Assembly: GCA_021153285.1 (NCBI GenBank)
Contig: JAGKTT010000010.1
Location: 1 to 64,000 of the forward strand
Length of the DNA: 64,000 bases
Direction: 5' to 3'
Source: Bacteroidia bacterium
GTDB lineage: Bacteria > Bacteroidota > Bacteroidia > Bacteroidales > UBA932
Within the stretch, counting starts at the first letter, position 1, and each line of letters begins with the position of its first letter. The notes beneath the pieces were generated by a model. That model was given only the letters and a program-made list of their open reading frames with translations, did not search any database and was not told the origin of the DNA. The position numbers and the translations under genes are program-made. Shown here piece after piece: positions 17,632-26,514 of the stretch.

Positions 17632-18624
17632 ATGCTTACAGTTGATATCGACAGCAATTCAGGATTCTGCGCCGGAGTAATCAGGGCAATCGGCAAGGCC
17701 GAAGAATTTCTGAAGGATTCAAAAGGCGAAAAACGCCTGTACTCTCTCGGTGCTATAGTTCATAACGATGCAGAACTCAGCAGACTCGTTAATCAGGGAC
17801 TGGTGACAATCGACAAGGAAGACCTTGACGAAATGGTAGCAGCAGATGGTGAAGTGCTGCTTATCAGAGCACACGGCGAACCCCCACAGACATACAGGAC
17901 TGCAGAAAGTCTGGGATTCAGCATAATAGACTGCACCTGTCCTGTGGTTCTGAAGCTTCAGGAGAGAATCAGAAACGCATACAGCAGAATACAGGAAGAA
18001 GGCAAGGGACAGATAATCATATTCGGAAAGATCGGACACGCGGAAGTACTGGGGCTTATAGGCCAGACTGACGGAACCGCAATTGTCGTGGAAAACACAT
18101 TTATGCTGGATGAATTCATTTCAGACGGCACAATAGAACTCGGAGTATATACTGAAGTGTTCAGCCAGACGACCAAGAGTCCTGCAGAATATTCAAGGCT
18201 CTGCTCACGCCTTGAGGAGAAGATGGCGGCATACAACGAACTTTCCATTGAAAGATTCAAAGGACGCGAATTGCTGAAAGTCCACAACACAATATGTCTT
18301 CAGGTAGCGGCAAGACACGAAAGACTGTCCAGATTCGCTCTTGAGCACGACGTCATCATCTTTGTCTCAGGCAAGGCAAGTTCCAATGGAAAAGTCTTGT
18401 GCGACCTATGCAAATCATTGAATATCAGAACTTACCATATCGACTCCACAGAGGAGATCAAGAGGGAATGGTTCAGGGCAGATGACCGCGTAGGAGTTTG
18501 TGGAGCGACTTCCACTCCCAAATGGCTTCTGGAAGATGTAGCTGAGCATATTCTTGACCTGAACAAGTACGTTCCTGCCTGGGAAGAGAAATTCGCAAGT
18601 GGTGAAAACACTGATAATCAGTAA
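17632..18624 (+). CDS. ispH: 4-hydroxy-3-methylbut-2-enyl diphosphate reductase
   Basis: A 330-residue iron-sulfur enzyme, last step of the MEP isoprenoid pathway. The cluster-binding cysteines are visible as GFCAGV (C13), DCTCPVV and HNTICLQV. The 3Fe-4S/4Fe-4S environment HAEVLGLIGQ and SGKASSNGKVL are family features. It feeds the prenyl synthase at 51045. It is probably cotranscribed with cmk. Confidence 0.95.
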   Translation: MLTVDIDSNSGFCAGVIRAIGKAEEFLKDSKGEKRLYSLGAIVHNDAELSRLVNQGLVTIDKEDLDEMVAADGEVLLIRAHGEPPQTYRTAESLGFSIIDCTCPVVLKLQERIRNAYSRIQEEGKGQIIIFGKIGHAEVLGLIGQTDGTAIVVENTFMLDEFISDGTIELGVYTEVFSQTTKSPAEYSRLCSRLEEKMAAYNELSIERFKGRELLKVHNTICLQVAARHERLSRFALEHDVIIFVSGKASSNGKVLCDLCKSLNIRTYHIDSTEEIKREWFRADDRVGVCGATSTPKWLLEDVAEHILDLNKYVPAWEEKFASGENTDNQ

Positions 18625-18627
18625 AAA

Positions 18628-18659
18628 TTTGGTAGGTAGCAGACTATTTTATATTTTTG
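18628..18659 (+). promoter_or_regulatory. Promoter of efp
   Basis: TTTG at 18628-18631, 20 bp spacer, TATTTTTG at 18652-18659. Same geometry as the cmk promoter. Confidence 0.75.
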
Positions 18660-18701
18660 CACCCGCTTTTGGAAAATAACAATAAAAACACTTAATATTT
18701 T

Positions 18702-19268
18702 ATGGCAACAACAGCTGATTTCAAGAACGGACTTTATCTTAGCTATAACGGAAAACCTTGCCAGATCGTATGGTTCCAGCACGTTAAGCCAGGAAAGGGT
18801 CCTGCATTCGTAAAGACAAAACTCAGAAACCTCGAGAACGGACGTATCCTCGAGAACACATTCACAGCAGGTGCAAAGATTGACACCATCAACGTAGAGA
18901 GAAGACCTTATCAGTTCCTTTACAAGGATGAGGACGGATTCAACTTTATGCACGAGGAGACTTACGAGCAGATCCACCTTGATACTGACCTCGTTGACAA
19001 CGCTGACCTTATGAAGGAAGGACAGCACGTCGAGATGATGTTCCTTGCTGACGAGGAGCGCTGCCTCACTTGCGAACTTCCTACATATGTGGAACTTGAG
19101 GTTACTTATACAGAGCCTGCAGTAAAGGGAGATACAGCTTCAACTAACGCTCAGAAAGAGATCACTCTCGAGACTGGAGCCATCATTATGGCACCTCTCT
19201 TCATCAACATCGGAGAGAAGATCCGTGTAAACACTACTGACCGTTCATACGGTGAGCGCGTGAAGTAA
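18702..19268 (+). CDS. efp: Elongation factor P
   Basis: A 188-residue translation factor that relieves stalling at polyproline. It starts MATTADFKNGLYLSYNGKPCQIVWFQHVKPGKGPAF, with lysine at the tip of the GKG loop where modification occurs in many bacteria. Three beta-barrel domains, normal length, C-terminus TTDRSYGERVK. It has its own promoter and ends before a very strong terminator. Confidence 0.97.
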   Translation: MATTADFKNGLYLSYNGKPCQIVWFQHVKPGKGPAFVKTKLRNLENGRILENTFTAGAKIDTINVERRPYQFLYKDEDGFNFMHEETYEQIHLDTDLVDNADLMKEGQHVEMMFLADEERCLTCELPTYVELEVTYTEPAVKGDTASTNAQKEITLETGAIIMAPLFINIGEKIRVNTTDRSYGERVK

Positions 19269-19280
19269 TTCACCCACACA

Positions 19281-19328
19281 TAGCAAACAAAAAAAACGGA
19301 TGATGACATCCGTTTTTTTTGTTTGCTA
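19281..19328. terminator. Bidirectional terminator between efp and lptB
   Basis: A perfect 22-bp inverted repeat with a 4-base loop (ATGA), including an eight-base A/T run inside the stem. Converging transcripts of efp and the dnaX-lptB operon meet here. Confidence 0.92.
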
Positions 19329-19341
19329 TACGATATATTTA

Positions 19342-20160
19342 TTACTGCAGAGACTGTTCTGCTGCAGCATCGTGCTCAGCCTTGGTATTGATTCGCTGAG
19401 GACCGCCCTGTTCTGCACGCAGGAAGGCTGCCGAGCGCTTGAGAACGAAGTTCGAACCGAGATATTTGGTTCTCACCTCATCGTCTCCGGCAAGCGCCTC
19501 CGGAGTACCGCTCTGAAGGATCGAGCCTTCATAAAGAAGGTAGGCACGGTCAATGATAGCAAGGGTTTCACCCACATTGTGGTCCGTGATGATCACGCCG
19601 ATATTCTTGTATTTAAGCTTTGCAATGATGTACTGGATATCCTCCACTGCGATAGGGTCGACTCCGGCAAACGGCTCATCCAGAAGTATGAATTTAGGGT
19701 CGATAGCCAGCGCTCTGGCGATCTCACAACGTCGACGCTCTCCTCCGGACAGCTGGATACCCTTGCTTTTACGTACCTTATGGAGATTGAATTCATCCAG
19801 AAGATCCTCCAGACGCTGCTTTCTTTCAGCCTTTGTGAACTGCTTGGACATCTCCATCACAGACATAATGTTATCCTCTACCGTCATATGTCTGAACACT
19901 GACGCTTCCTGAGCAAGATATCCTACTCCCATCTGCGAGCGCTTATACATCGGAAGCTTCGTAATATCCTCATCATCAAGGTATATCTTACCGGCATTAG
20001 GGACGATAAGGCCTGTGATCATATAGAAGCTGGTTGTCTTTCCGGCACCGTTAGGACCAAGAAATCCCACGATCTCCCCCTGATTGACCTCCATAGACAC
20101 ACCCTTCACCACCGTTCTGGGGCCATATTTCTTTACAAGATTTTCGCAACGTAATTTCAT
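19342..20160 (-). CDS. lptB: LPS export ABC transporter ATP-binding protein
   Basis: A 272-residue ATPase that powers lipopolysaccharide transport from the inner membrane (LptB2FG). Walker A GPNGAGKTT, signature LSGGERRR, Walker B FILLDEPFAGVDP and H-loop TDHNV are all present. The body (1-242) matches LptB. A tail of about 30 residues rich in A, E and Q (residues 243-272) is extra compared with E. coli. It starts 28 bp after dnaX and probably shares its promoter. Confidence 0.94.
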   Translation of the reverse strand: MKLRCENLVKKYGPRTVVKGVSMEVNQGEIVGFLGPNGAGKTTSFYMITGLIVPNAGKIYLDDEDITKLPMYKRSQMGVGYLAQEASVFRHMTVEDNIMSVMEMSKQFTKAERKQRLEDLLDEFNLHKVRKSKGIQLSGGERRRCEIARALAIDPKFILLDEPFAGVDPIAVEDIQYIIAKLKYKNIGVIITDHNVGETLAIIDRAYLLYEGSILQSGTPEALAGDDEVRTKYLGSNFVLKRSAAFLRAEQGGPQRINTKAEHDAAAEQSLQ

Positions 20161-20188
20161 AAATTTACAGTTTTGCTGCCTTCATAGG

Positions 20189-21916
20189 CTATTTTATATC
20201 AAGCTCGAGATCTTTCACCAGGCTTTTGACTTCCTCGTTCTGTGCCATTAGCTCCTTTGCCTGTTCGCTCGGCATATATATCTTCTTCTGTTCAGGTGAA
20301 TTATCCGGTGTTACAGCCACTCTCAGATATACCTTCAATGATCCCACTATCCTGCGGTAGTTGCCTTCAAGCTCGTGCAGAAGCTTTGACTCCACCCAGT
20401 CCTTCTGTGCATCATTCACCACTCGGAATGTAACTGTCTTGGCACCTTCTGTTTCTTCAATCTCCAGGGAAGTGCTCTTGAGCATACTTGCCAGACGCGG
20501 CTTGTCATTATAGCATTCCGCGAGTTCCGGCCATTTAGACTTCAGGACTTCATCTGCAGGTACCGGGGTCTCCTTTCCGGATGAAGATACTTCTGCAGCA
20601 GGAGTATCTTCCATCATTGCCTTCATCGAAAGCGAACCACCAGCACGTGAGGCACGGGTACGGCGTTCGCGCGGCTGAGGTTCTTCTGCCGGTGCAGGCT
20701 GCACCTGAACTGAAGGCTGCTGCACCGGAGCTGGCGCTGGAGCAGAAGGCTGTGCCGCCTGCTGAGGAGCCGGTGCCGGCTGAGGGTGAACTGTCTGCTG
20801 AGGGGCCTGTGGCTGGCTGAGCTTGCCGCTAAGGAAGCTCAGACGCATAAGTGCGAACTCGATATGCAGACGAGGGTTGACGCTCGCTCTGTACCCTGAC
20901 TCACATTGAGTAGTTATACCCAATGCATCGTAAAGAAACTGAAGATGGCATCTTTCTGCCTGTTCCTTGTATCTTTGCTTCAGAGAATCAGGAAGTTCCA
21001 GAAGGGCTTCCAATCCCCCGCTCTTGCTGACCACAAGGTCTCGCAGATGTGATGACAATGCCGCAACGAAATGAAGCGCATTGAATCCCTTGGTCAATAT
21101 TTCGTCAAAAGTCATCAGAGCCGTAGGATAGTCTCCGTTCAGAAAGGCATCTACAAGAGAGAAACTGTATTCGTAGTCCAGGACATTGAGATTGCGCAGA
21201 ACGTCCTGATATTTCACATCTGTGCCGCAGAAGGCCACAGTCTGGTCAAATATTGTAAGAGCGTCACGCATTGCTCCGTCAGCCTTGTGAGCCACCACGT
21301 GCAGAGACTCATCATCGATAGTGATTCCCTCGCTGGAAGCCACCATACGAAGGTTCCTCACGATATTGTCTACTGTGATTCTATTGAAATCATATGTCTG
21401 ACAGCGTGAAAGGATTGTCGGAAGAATCTTATGCTTCTCAGTGGTCGCGAGGATGAATATCGCGTGTGCAGGCGGTTCCTCCAAGGTCTTGAGAAAGGCA
21501 TTGAATGCAGCCTGTGAAAGCATATGTACCTCATCGATGATATAGACGCTGTAACGTCCTACCTGCGGAGGTATGCGGACCTGGTCCATCAGGGCCTTGA
21601 TATCCTCGACACCATTGTTTGATGCGGCATCAAGCTCGTGGATGCAGTATGATCTGCCCTCTGCAAAAGAAAGGCAGGACTCGCAGGTTCCGCAAGGTTC
21701 CATATCCTCTGAAGGATTGGAACAATTGATCATCTTGGCAAAGATGCGGGCTGTGGTAGTCTTGCCGACTCCACGCGGTCCGCAGAAAAGATATGCGTGC
21801 GCGAGCTGTCCTCTCAGAATGGAGTTCTTGAGGGTCTGGGCTATATTGTCCTGGCCTATAAGGGTTCCGAAGGAATCCGGCCTGTACTTTCTGGCTGAAA
21901 CTATATACTGTGACAT
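20189..21916 (-). CDS. dnaX: DNA polymerase III subunit gamma/tau
   Basis: A 575-residue clamp-loader ATPase. Walker A is FCGPRGVGKTTTA, the zinc cysteines are C-x8-C-x2-C-x2-C (CSNPSEDMEPCGTCESC), Walker B is IIDEVHML and sensor 1 is LSRCQTYDF. Residues about 375-430 form a Pro/Gln/Ala-rich linker, followed by a tau-like C-terminal domain (about 465-575). The N-terminus MSQYIVSARKYRPDSFGTLIGQ is canonical. A -7 box TATATTTG lies at 21945-21938. Confidence 0.95.
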   Translation of the reverse strand: MSQYIVSARKYRPDSFGTLIGQDNIAQTLKNSILRGQLAHAYLFCGPRGVGKTTTARIFAKMINCSNPSEDMEPCGTCESCLSFAEGRSYCIHELDAASNNGVEDIKALMDQVRIPPQVGRYSVYIIDEVHMLSQAAFNAFLKTLEEPPAHAIFILATTEKHKILPTILSRCQTYDFNRITVDNIVRNLRMVASSEGITIDDESLHVVAHKADGAMRDALTIFDQTVAFCGTDVKYQDVLRNLNVLDYEYSFSLVDAFLNGDYPTALMTFDEILTKGFNALHFVAALSSHLRDLVVSKSGGLEALLELPDSLKQRYKEQAERCHLQFLYDALGITTQCESGYRASVNPRLHIEFALMRLSFLSGKLSQPQAPQQTVHPQPAPAPQQAAQPSAPAPAPVQQPSVQVQPAPAEEPQPRERRTRASRAGGSLSMKAMMEDTPAAEVSSSGKETPVPADEVLKSKWPELAECYNDKPRLASMLKSTSLEIEETEGAKTVTFRVVNDAQKDWVESKLLHELEGNYRRIVGSLKVYLRVAVTPDNSPEQKKIYMPSEQAKELMAQNEEVKSLVKDLELDIK

Positions 21917-21937
21917 ATTCGTTCTTTGGTCAACTTA

Positions 21938-21945
21938 CAAATATA
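21938..21945 (-). promoter_or_regulatory. -7 box of dnaX-lptB
   Basis: TATATTTG on the minus strand, 21 bp upstream of the dnaX start. Confidence 0.55.
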
Positions 21946-21988
21946 GCATTAATTTTGATAGAAACTGTTTTCTTGCCTTTTAAAAATG

Positions 21989-21996
21989 TATCTTTG
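21989..21996 (+). promoter_or_regulatory. -7 box of the 22031 operon
   Basis: TATCTTTG on the plus strand, 34 bp before the start of the secreted unknown protein. It is divergent from the dnaX box. Confidence 0.55.
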
Positions 21997-22030
21997 CAGA
22001 GGATTTCACAGAGAATCAGTTTAAGTCAAT

Positions 22031-22879
22031 ATGAGAAAAGCTATAATATTCATCATTTCCATCATCCTGCCGATTGCAGCATCCGCTCAGGCTCAGATAA
22101 ACACAAAGAAGGTGAAAATAAGCGACTTCACCCAGAAGATTACAAAAGTAGTGCTTAACGGCAATGATTTCTTCGACATCACCTTCCAGGAAGAAATAAC
22201 TGCAGGATGGAGGATCTCGCCATATGAATTCTGCACGCTTGAAGAATTCGAGCAGTTGAAAAACAATGAGAATTACTATTTCCTTATGGCCACATACGGT
22301 CAGTTCAGAAAGGAGACCGCACCGGGACTTCAGTTCCTGACATTGGTCAAGGGAGGCAAAGGAGCAGACAAAGGCATCGGCCATATGCTGGAAATCGTAT
22401 CATTGCCATTTGCTTCAGCAGAATATCCATCCGGCAGGGAACTGGTGTTCCTTCCGGCATTTCTGAACATTATCCAGAACCACACACTGGCTTCAATGGA
22501 GAACGACTATAACGGTTACGGAGGCCTGGCAAGCAACAACATCAATCTTGGTAAGGCCGACGACCTGGAGATCATCATATCTGAAGATGATTTGAGCGAA
22601 GACGTTACTCAGGAGCAGCTGGATAAGATGAAAGATAACGGAATCATCCTGACTGATGAGGACGATGCCGATCAGTATATGACTGACGGCGTCCCGGGCA
22701 CACTGGTAAGTTATGTAGCAATACCGTCTGAACCGGTAGCCGGTTCTTTCTGCTACAAGATGCTTATCGACACTCAGACACACAAGCTTTATTATTTCAA
22801 GAGACATCGCATCGGAAAGAAAGCTGGAGAAGGATTTCTCCCTGAAGACATTGACCGTATCATAGCAAGCAGGAGGTAA
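22031..22879 (+). CDS. Secreted protein of unknown function
   Basis: A 282-residue protein with a clear signal peptide (MRKAIIFIISIILPIAASAQA). The mature part has no motif I recognise. An acidic stretch lies around residues 178-217 (DDLEIIISEDDLSED, then DEDDADQY). It is most likely periplasmic or surface-located. It is the first gene of an operon: an M16 peptidase starts 3 bp after its stop. The coupling suggests a shared role, but nothing shows which. Confidence 0.75.
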   Translation: MRKAIIFIISIILPIAASAQAQINTKKVKISDFTQKITKVVLNGNDFFDITFQEEITAGWRISPYEFCTLEEFEQLKNNENYYFLMATYGQFRKETAPGLQFLTLVKGGKGADKGIGHMLEIVSLPFASAEYPSGRELVFLPAFLNIIQNHTLASMENDYNGYGGLASNNINLGKADDLEIIISEDDLSEDVTQEQLDKMKDNGIILTDEDDADQYMTDGVPGTLVSYVAIPSEPVAGSFCYKMLIDTQTHKLYYFKRHRIGKKAGEGFLPEDIDRIIASRR

Positions 22880-22882
22880 GGG

Positions 22883-24151
22883 ATGAAAAGCGGAAAGGCA
22901 GGATGCGGACTGCAATATGCAGTAAAAAAGAGCGGGTCTGCTGTCGGATACTGTGCTCTGAGCATAAAATGCGGAACAAGGGATGAAGCAGGATATCACA
23001 GCGGTATAGCACATTTTACAGAACACACTCTATTCAAGGGCACCTCCAATAAAAGTGCCTATGTAATAAACAGTTACCTCGACCGCTTGGGTGGAGAGCT
23101 CAATGCATTCACGACAAAGGAGGAGATTGTATTCCACGCAACGGTACTGAAAGAGGATCTTAACAAGGCTGCTTCATTACTTTTTGAACTGGCCACCGGA
23201 GCTACATTCCCCGAGCAGGAGATCCAGACTGAAAAAGGTGTGGTCATAGACGAAATCCAATCCTATAAGGACAGCCCCTCAGAGGACATCTACGACAAGT
23301 TCGAGGAAATGATTTTTCAGGGACATCCCCTCAGCGGAAACATTCTCGGAACTACAGCCTCTGTGAAGAAAATCACCAGAGATGAGCTTCTGGCCTTTGT
23401 CAAGGAAAAGTTCATCCCTTGCAAGATGGCTTTTACCGTAGTGGCTGATATGGATGAGGCAAAGATGGAAAAGGCGGTACTGAAGCTGGCTGACAGATTT
23501 TTCGGAGGTTCGGCCGTGGCTTGTAATAATATACAAGAATGCGGAATGAGTGAACGGCAGGGATTTCCTTGCAGCAGCAGAGTAATACCATCTGCTGAAC
23601 CGTTCGACAAACGGATCAGCAAAAGGAATCATCAGGCCAATTGCGTCATCGGAGCACTTGCTCCATCACTTTATCAGGAACGTGAAAGACTAGCCACCGT
23701 ACTTCTTTGCAATATTCTCGGTGGACCGGCGAGCAATTCGATATTGAATTCAGTACTGCGTGAGAAGAACGGATGGGTCTACGGAGTGGAGTGCGGATAT
23801 ACCCAGTTCACCGACACAGGACTTGTGGCTATTACGCTCGGATGCGATAAGGCCAATCTGGATCAATGTCTCACGTCCATCGATAAGGAGATTGCAAAGC
23901 TTCAGAGCGAACCGTTATCGGAAAGGAAGCTGAAGGCTGCAAAGAAGCAGCTGCTGGGACAGATCGCCATCAGCGGAGACAATGGTGAGACCCAATGTCT
24001 TTCAATGGGAAAGAGTCTGCTGGCTTACGGAAAGGTGTCAGGCGGGAAGGAGAACAAGGCGCTGGTAGATGCCATTACTGCAGAGGATGTACAGGAAATG
24101 GCAATAAAGATATTTGACAAAGACCGTATATCGAAACTTATCTATATTTAG
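22883..24151 (+). CDS. M16 family zinc metallopeptidase
   Basis: A 422-residue insulinase-type peptidase. The inverted zinc motif HFTEH is at 44-48, and the third zinc ligand E124 (GVVIDEIQ) is 76 residues later as expected. A second, inactive M16 domain occupies about 230-420. There is no signal peptide, so it is probably cytoplasmic like the YmxG/PqqL-short group. It sits between the secreted unknown protein (3 bp) and the O-methyltransferase (21 bp). Confidence 0.92.
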   Translation: MKSGKAGCGLQYAVKKSGSAVGYCALSIKCGTRDEAGYHSGIAHFTEHTLFKGTSNKSAYVINSYLDRLGGELNAFTTKEEIVFHATVLKEDLNKAASLLFELATGATFPEQEIQTEKGVVIDEIQSYKDSPSEDIYDKFEEMIFQGHPLSGNILGTTASVKKITRDELLAFVKEKFIPCKMAFTVVADMDEAKMEKAVLKLADRFFGGSAVACNNIQECGMSERQGFPCSSRVIPSAEPFDKRISKRNHQANCVIGALAPSLYQERERLATVLLCNILGGPASNSILNSVLREKNGWVYGVECGYTQFTDTGLVAITLGCDKANLDQCLTSIDKEIAKLQSEPLSERKLKAAKKQLLGQIAISGDNGETQCLSMGKSLLAYGKVSGGKENKALVDAITAEDVQEMAIKIFDKDRISKLIYI

Positions 24152-24172
24152 TCTGAATGGCAAGAACAGAAT

Positions 24173-24847
24173 ATGGAGCACATCTATAAATATATTGAAG
24201 AACACGCGACCCCTCAGAGTGAGGCTCTGAACTGGGTGGTGAGACAGACGCATATCAGGACCAATCACGCGAGGATGCTTTCCGGAGCTCTGCAAGGACA
24301 GCTTATGAGGATGCTCGTGCAGATGACCGGGGCCAGAAGGATTCTGGAACTGGGTACCTTTACAGGATATTCTGCAATCTGCCTTGCATCCGGACTTCCA
24401 GAAGAGGGACATCTGGACACATTGGAACTTAATGATGAGCTGGAAGATCTGATTCTTGAGGGTTTCGAACGAGCCGGACTGGCAGACAAGATTGCCCTTC
24501 ACATCGGTGACTGCAAGCAGACGCTTGGCAGATTCCGCGAAGAAATGGGTCTGGCAGAAGGTTCGGAAGCTGATCCGGAGAAACTTTACGACATCGTATA
24601 TATGGATGCCAACAAACGCGAATACTGCGAGTATTATGATCTGGTATTCGATATGGTACGCCCGGGAGGACTCATCCTTGCGGACAATGTGCTCTGGGAC
24701 GGCAAGGTATGCCAGGATCCGCTGCCTCAGGACAAGCAGACCCTGGGAATAGCCCGTTTCAATGATCTTGTAAGGGATGACCCCCGTGTAGAGTCAGTGA
24801 TTCTCCCTCTGCGCGACGGTCTGAATGTAATCCACAAAAGATTATAA
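24173..24847 (+). CDS. SAM-dependent O-methyltransferase
   Basis: A 224-residue class I methyltransferase of the catechol/caffeoyl-CoA O-methyltransferase family. Motif I is ILELGTFTGYSAICLA, the acidic residue after beta 2 is in LDTLELND, and the metal-binding region is IVYMDANKREYCEYYD with ADNVLWDGKV. The substrate is unknown; small catechols or tRNA (TrmR-like) are known for the family. Last gene of the operon; it converges with the starch locus. Confidence 0.88.
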   Translation: MEHIYKYIEEHATPQSEALNWVVRQTHIRTNHARMLSGALQGQLMRMLVQMTGARRILELGTFTGYSAICLASGLPEEGHLDTLELNDELEDLILEGFERAGLADKIALHIGDCKQTLGRFREEMGLAEGSEADPEKLYDIVYMDANKREYCEYYDLVFDMVRPGGLILADNVLWDGKVCQDPLPQDKQTLGIARFNDLVRDDPRVESVILPLRDGLNVIHKRL

Positions 24848-24875
24848 ATCAGCTTAAAGCATCAGCTATCAAATA

Positions 24876-26510
24876 CTACGGGCGCGCATAGCCGGGATTC
24901 TGAACGAGACGATCATTGACTGCAAGCTCTGTCGGAGGAATAGAGAAGATACATTTGTATTCAGGGAATGCCTGACCGGCGTACGAGTCGCCGCCTTTAT
25001 ATGGCCACAGATAGGTATCTGTATGATAGAGTCCGTATCTGATCAGGTCAGTCCTGCGGTGTGCCTCCCACATAAGTTCGCGAGCTCTTTCTGCCATCAG
25101 AAAATCCTGTGTGATCTCAGACGGAGGTTCCACCCCGGCTCTGGCTGAGAGTTCCTGAATCTTCGGAAGAGCCATTGGATCTGCTCCCAGATGCATACAG
25201 GCTTCAGCATAAATAAGATATATCTCCGCCAGTCTGATCATCGGGAAATCCACATCCGAGAATCCTTTCTGGGCCGATGTAGCAAGATAGGATTCATCGG
25301 TCTGTCCGTACGGAATGTTAGTGAACTTCAGGCAGGACCATCCGTTCATAAAGGAATATAGAGCTCCTTCCATCGATTCCTTGCGTCCTTTGATATAGAA
25401 TATCTCTCCCCTTTTGTCAATGACATCATAAGTTCCTGTCTCATAATTCTGTCCACTGACATTGAAATATCGGGAAACATATTCATACGGCACTCTGAGA
25501 CCAGCCCAGCCGTTCACCTGTCCGTTAGGACGCGATTGGTCCGTGATGTCGGTCGAGGCAAGAGATGCACTGAGGATGTAGGTCGTGCCACCGTATGAGT
25601 CGGTGTAGTCGGAATCATAATCCACAGCCCACAGCATTTCAGTCTGTACCAGAGCATTGGTGCCATTGTCTCCTCTGAAAAGCGCTGTATAATCCGGACA
25701 TAGGGAGTAGCCCATATTGAAGATGGACTCACATATTGTCTTGGCTTCCTGCCAGCGTTCCACACCTGTATACACCTTGGAGTTCAAGTACATACGAGCC
25801 AGAAGACCGGCTGCGGAGCCTTTGTCGGCGCGTGGATAAGCGAAATGAGGCTGAGGCATATTGCTCTGATCCGAGATGAGATAGGTCAATTCGCTGACAC
25901 AATAGTCAAATATTTCCGTACGGGAGGCCTGTTCAGGGAAATATGTTCCGCCGAACGGAGATTTTTCGGTAGTGAAAGGTACACTTCCGAAGCAGTCAAG
26001 GGCCATCCAATACAAGTAAGCCCTGATGAAGCGGGCCTCGTCCCTGAAGCCGTCGATCTTTGCTGCCAATTCCGGCTGCACACCTCTGGAAGCAAGCTTA
26101 TCGGGAGATGTCTGACGGAGATATTCATTTACGTATGCAATACCTTGAAGCGTACGGACATATACCGCATATACCGCATCATTCTGGACTTCAGACCAGG
26201 TATTGGTATTCAATGCCCTTACCCAGGCATCGTTCTCCCAGGAACATTTGGCCGCGTCTGCAGTGGTCTCCTGGACCGACCAGAAGGCACGGATGATTTC
26301 TGAAGCACCACCGTCCATCTGCTGAAGGTCGGTCAGATCGTTCGAGACAAACTGGAAGTACAGACGGCTCAGACCGGCAAGGTAGGCACTTTCGTCAGTA
26401 CCGTAGACATATTCGGAGACAGGCTCGGTATTGTTAAGAGGGAGTGTATCGAGATCGTTCACGCAGGCTGTCATTGCCGCTGCGATGAGAATGTATATTA
26501 TTCGTTTCAT
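24876..26510 (-). CDS. SusD-like starch-binding outer-membrane lipoprotein (pair 1)
   Basis: A 544-residue surface lipoprotein that caps the SusC barrel and binds glycan. The lipobox gives C16 (AAMTAC). TPR-rich core with FRDEARFIRAYLYW and YPRADKGSAAGLLARMYLNS, C-terminal RARELMWEAHRRTDLIRYG and the final NPGYARP. It is a clear paralog of the SusD at 34812-36449, with long stretches of near-identical motifs. It is the last gene of the starch operon, 4 bp after its SusC. Confidence 0.93.
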   Translation of the reverse strand: MKRIIYILIAAAMTACVNDLDTLPLNNTEPVSEYVYGTDESAYLAGLSRLYFQFVSNDLTDLQQMDGGASEIIRAFWSVQETTADAAKCSWENDAWVRALNTNTWSEVQNDAVYAVYVRTLQGIAYVNEYLRQTSPDKLASRGVQPELAAKIDGFRDEARFIRAYLYWMALDCFGSVPFTTEKSPFGGTYFPEQASRTEIFDYCVSELTYLISDQSNMPQPHFAYPRADKGSAAGLLARMYLNSKVYTGVERWQEAKTICESIFNMGYSLCPDYTALFRGDNGTNALVQTEMLWAVDYDSDYTDSYGGTTYILSASLASTDITDQSRPNGQVNGWAGLRVPYEYVSRYFNVSGQNYETGTYDVIDKRGEIFYIKGRKESMEGALYSFMNGWSCLKFTNIPYGQTDESYLATSAQKGFSDVDFPMIRLAEIYLIYAEACMHLGADPMALPKIQELSARAGVEPPSEITQDFLMAERARELMWEAHRRTDLIRYGLYHTDTYLWPYKGGDSYAGQAFPEYKCIFSIPPTELAVNDRLVQNPGYARP

Positions 26511-26514
26511 ATTT

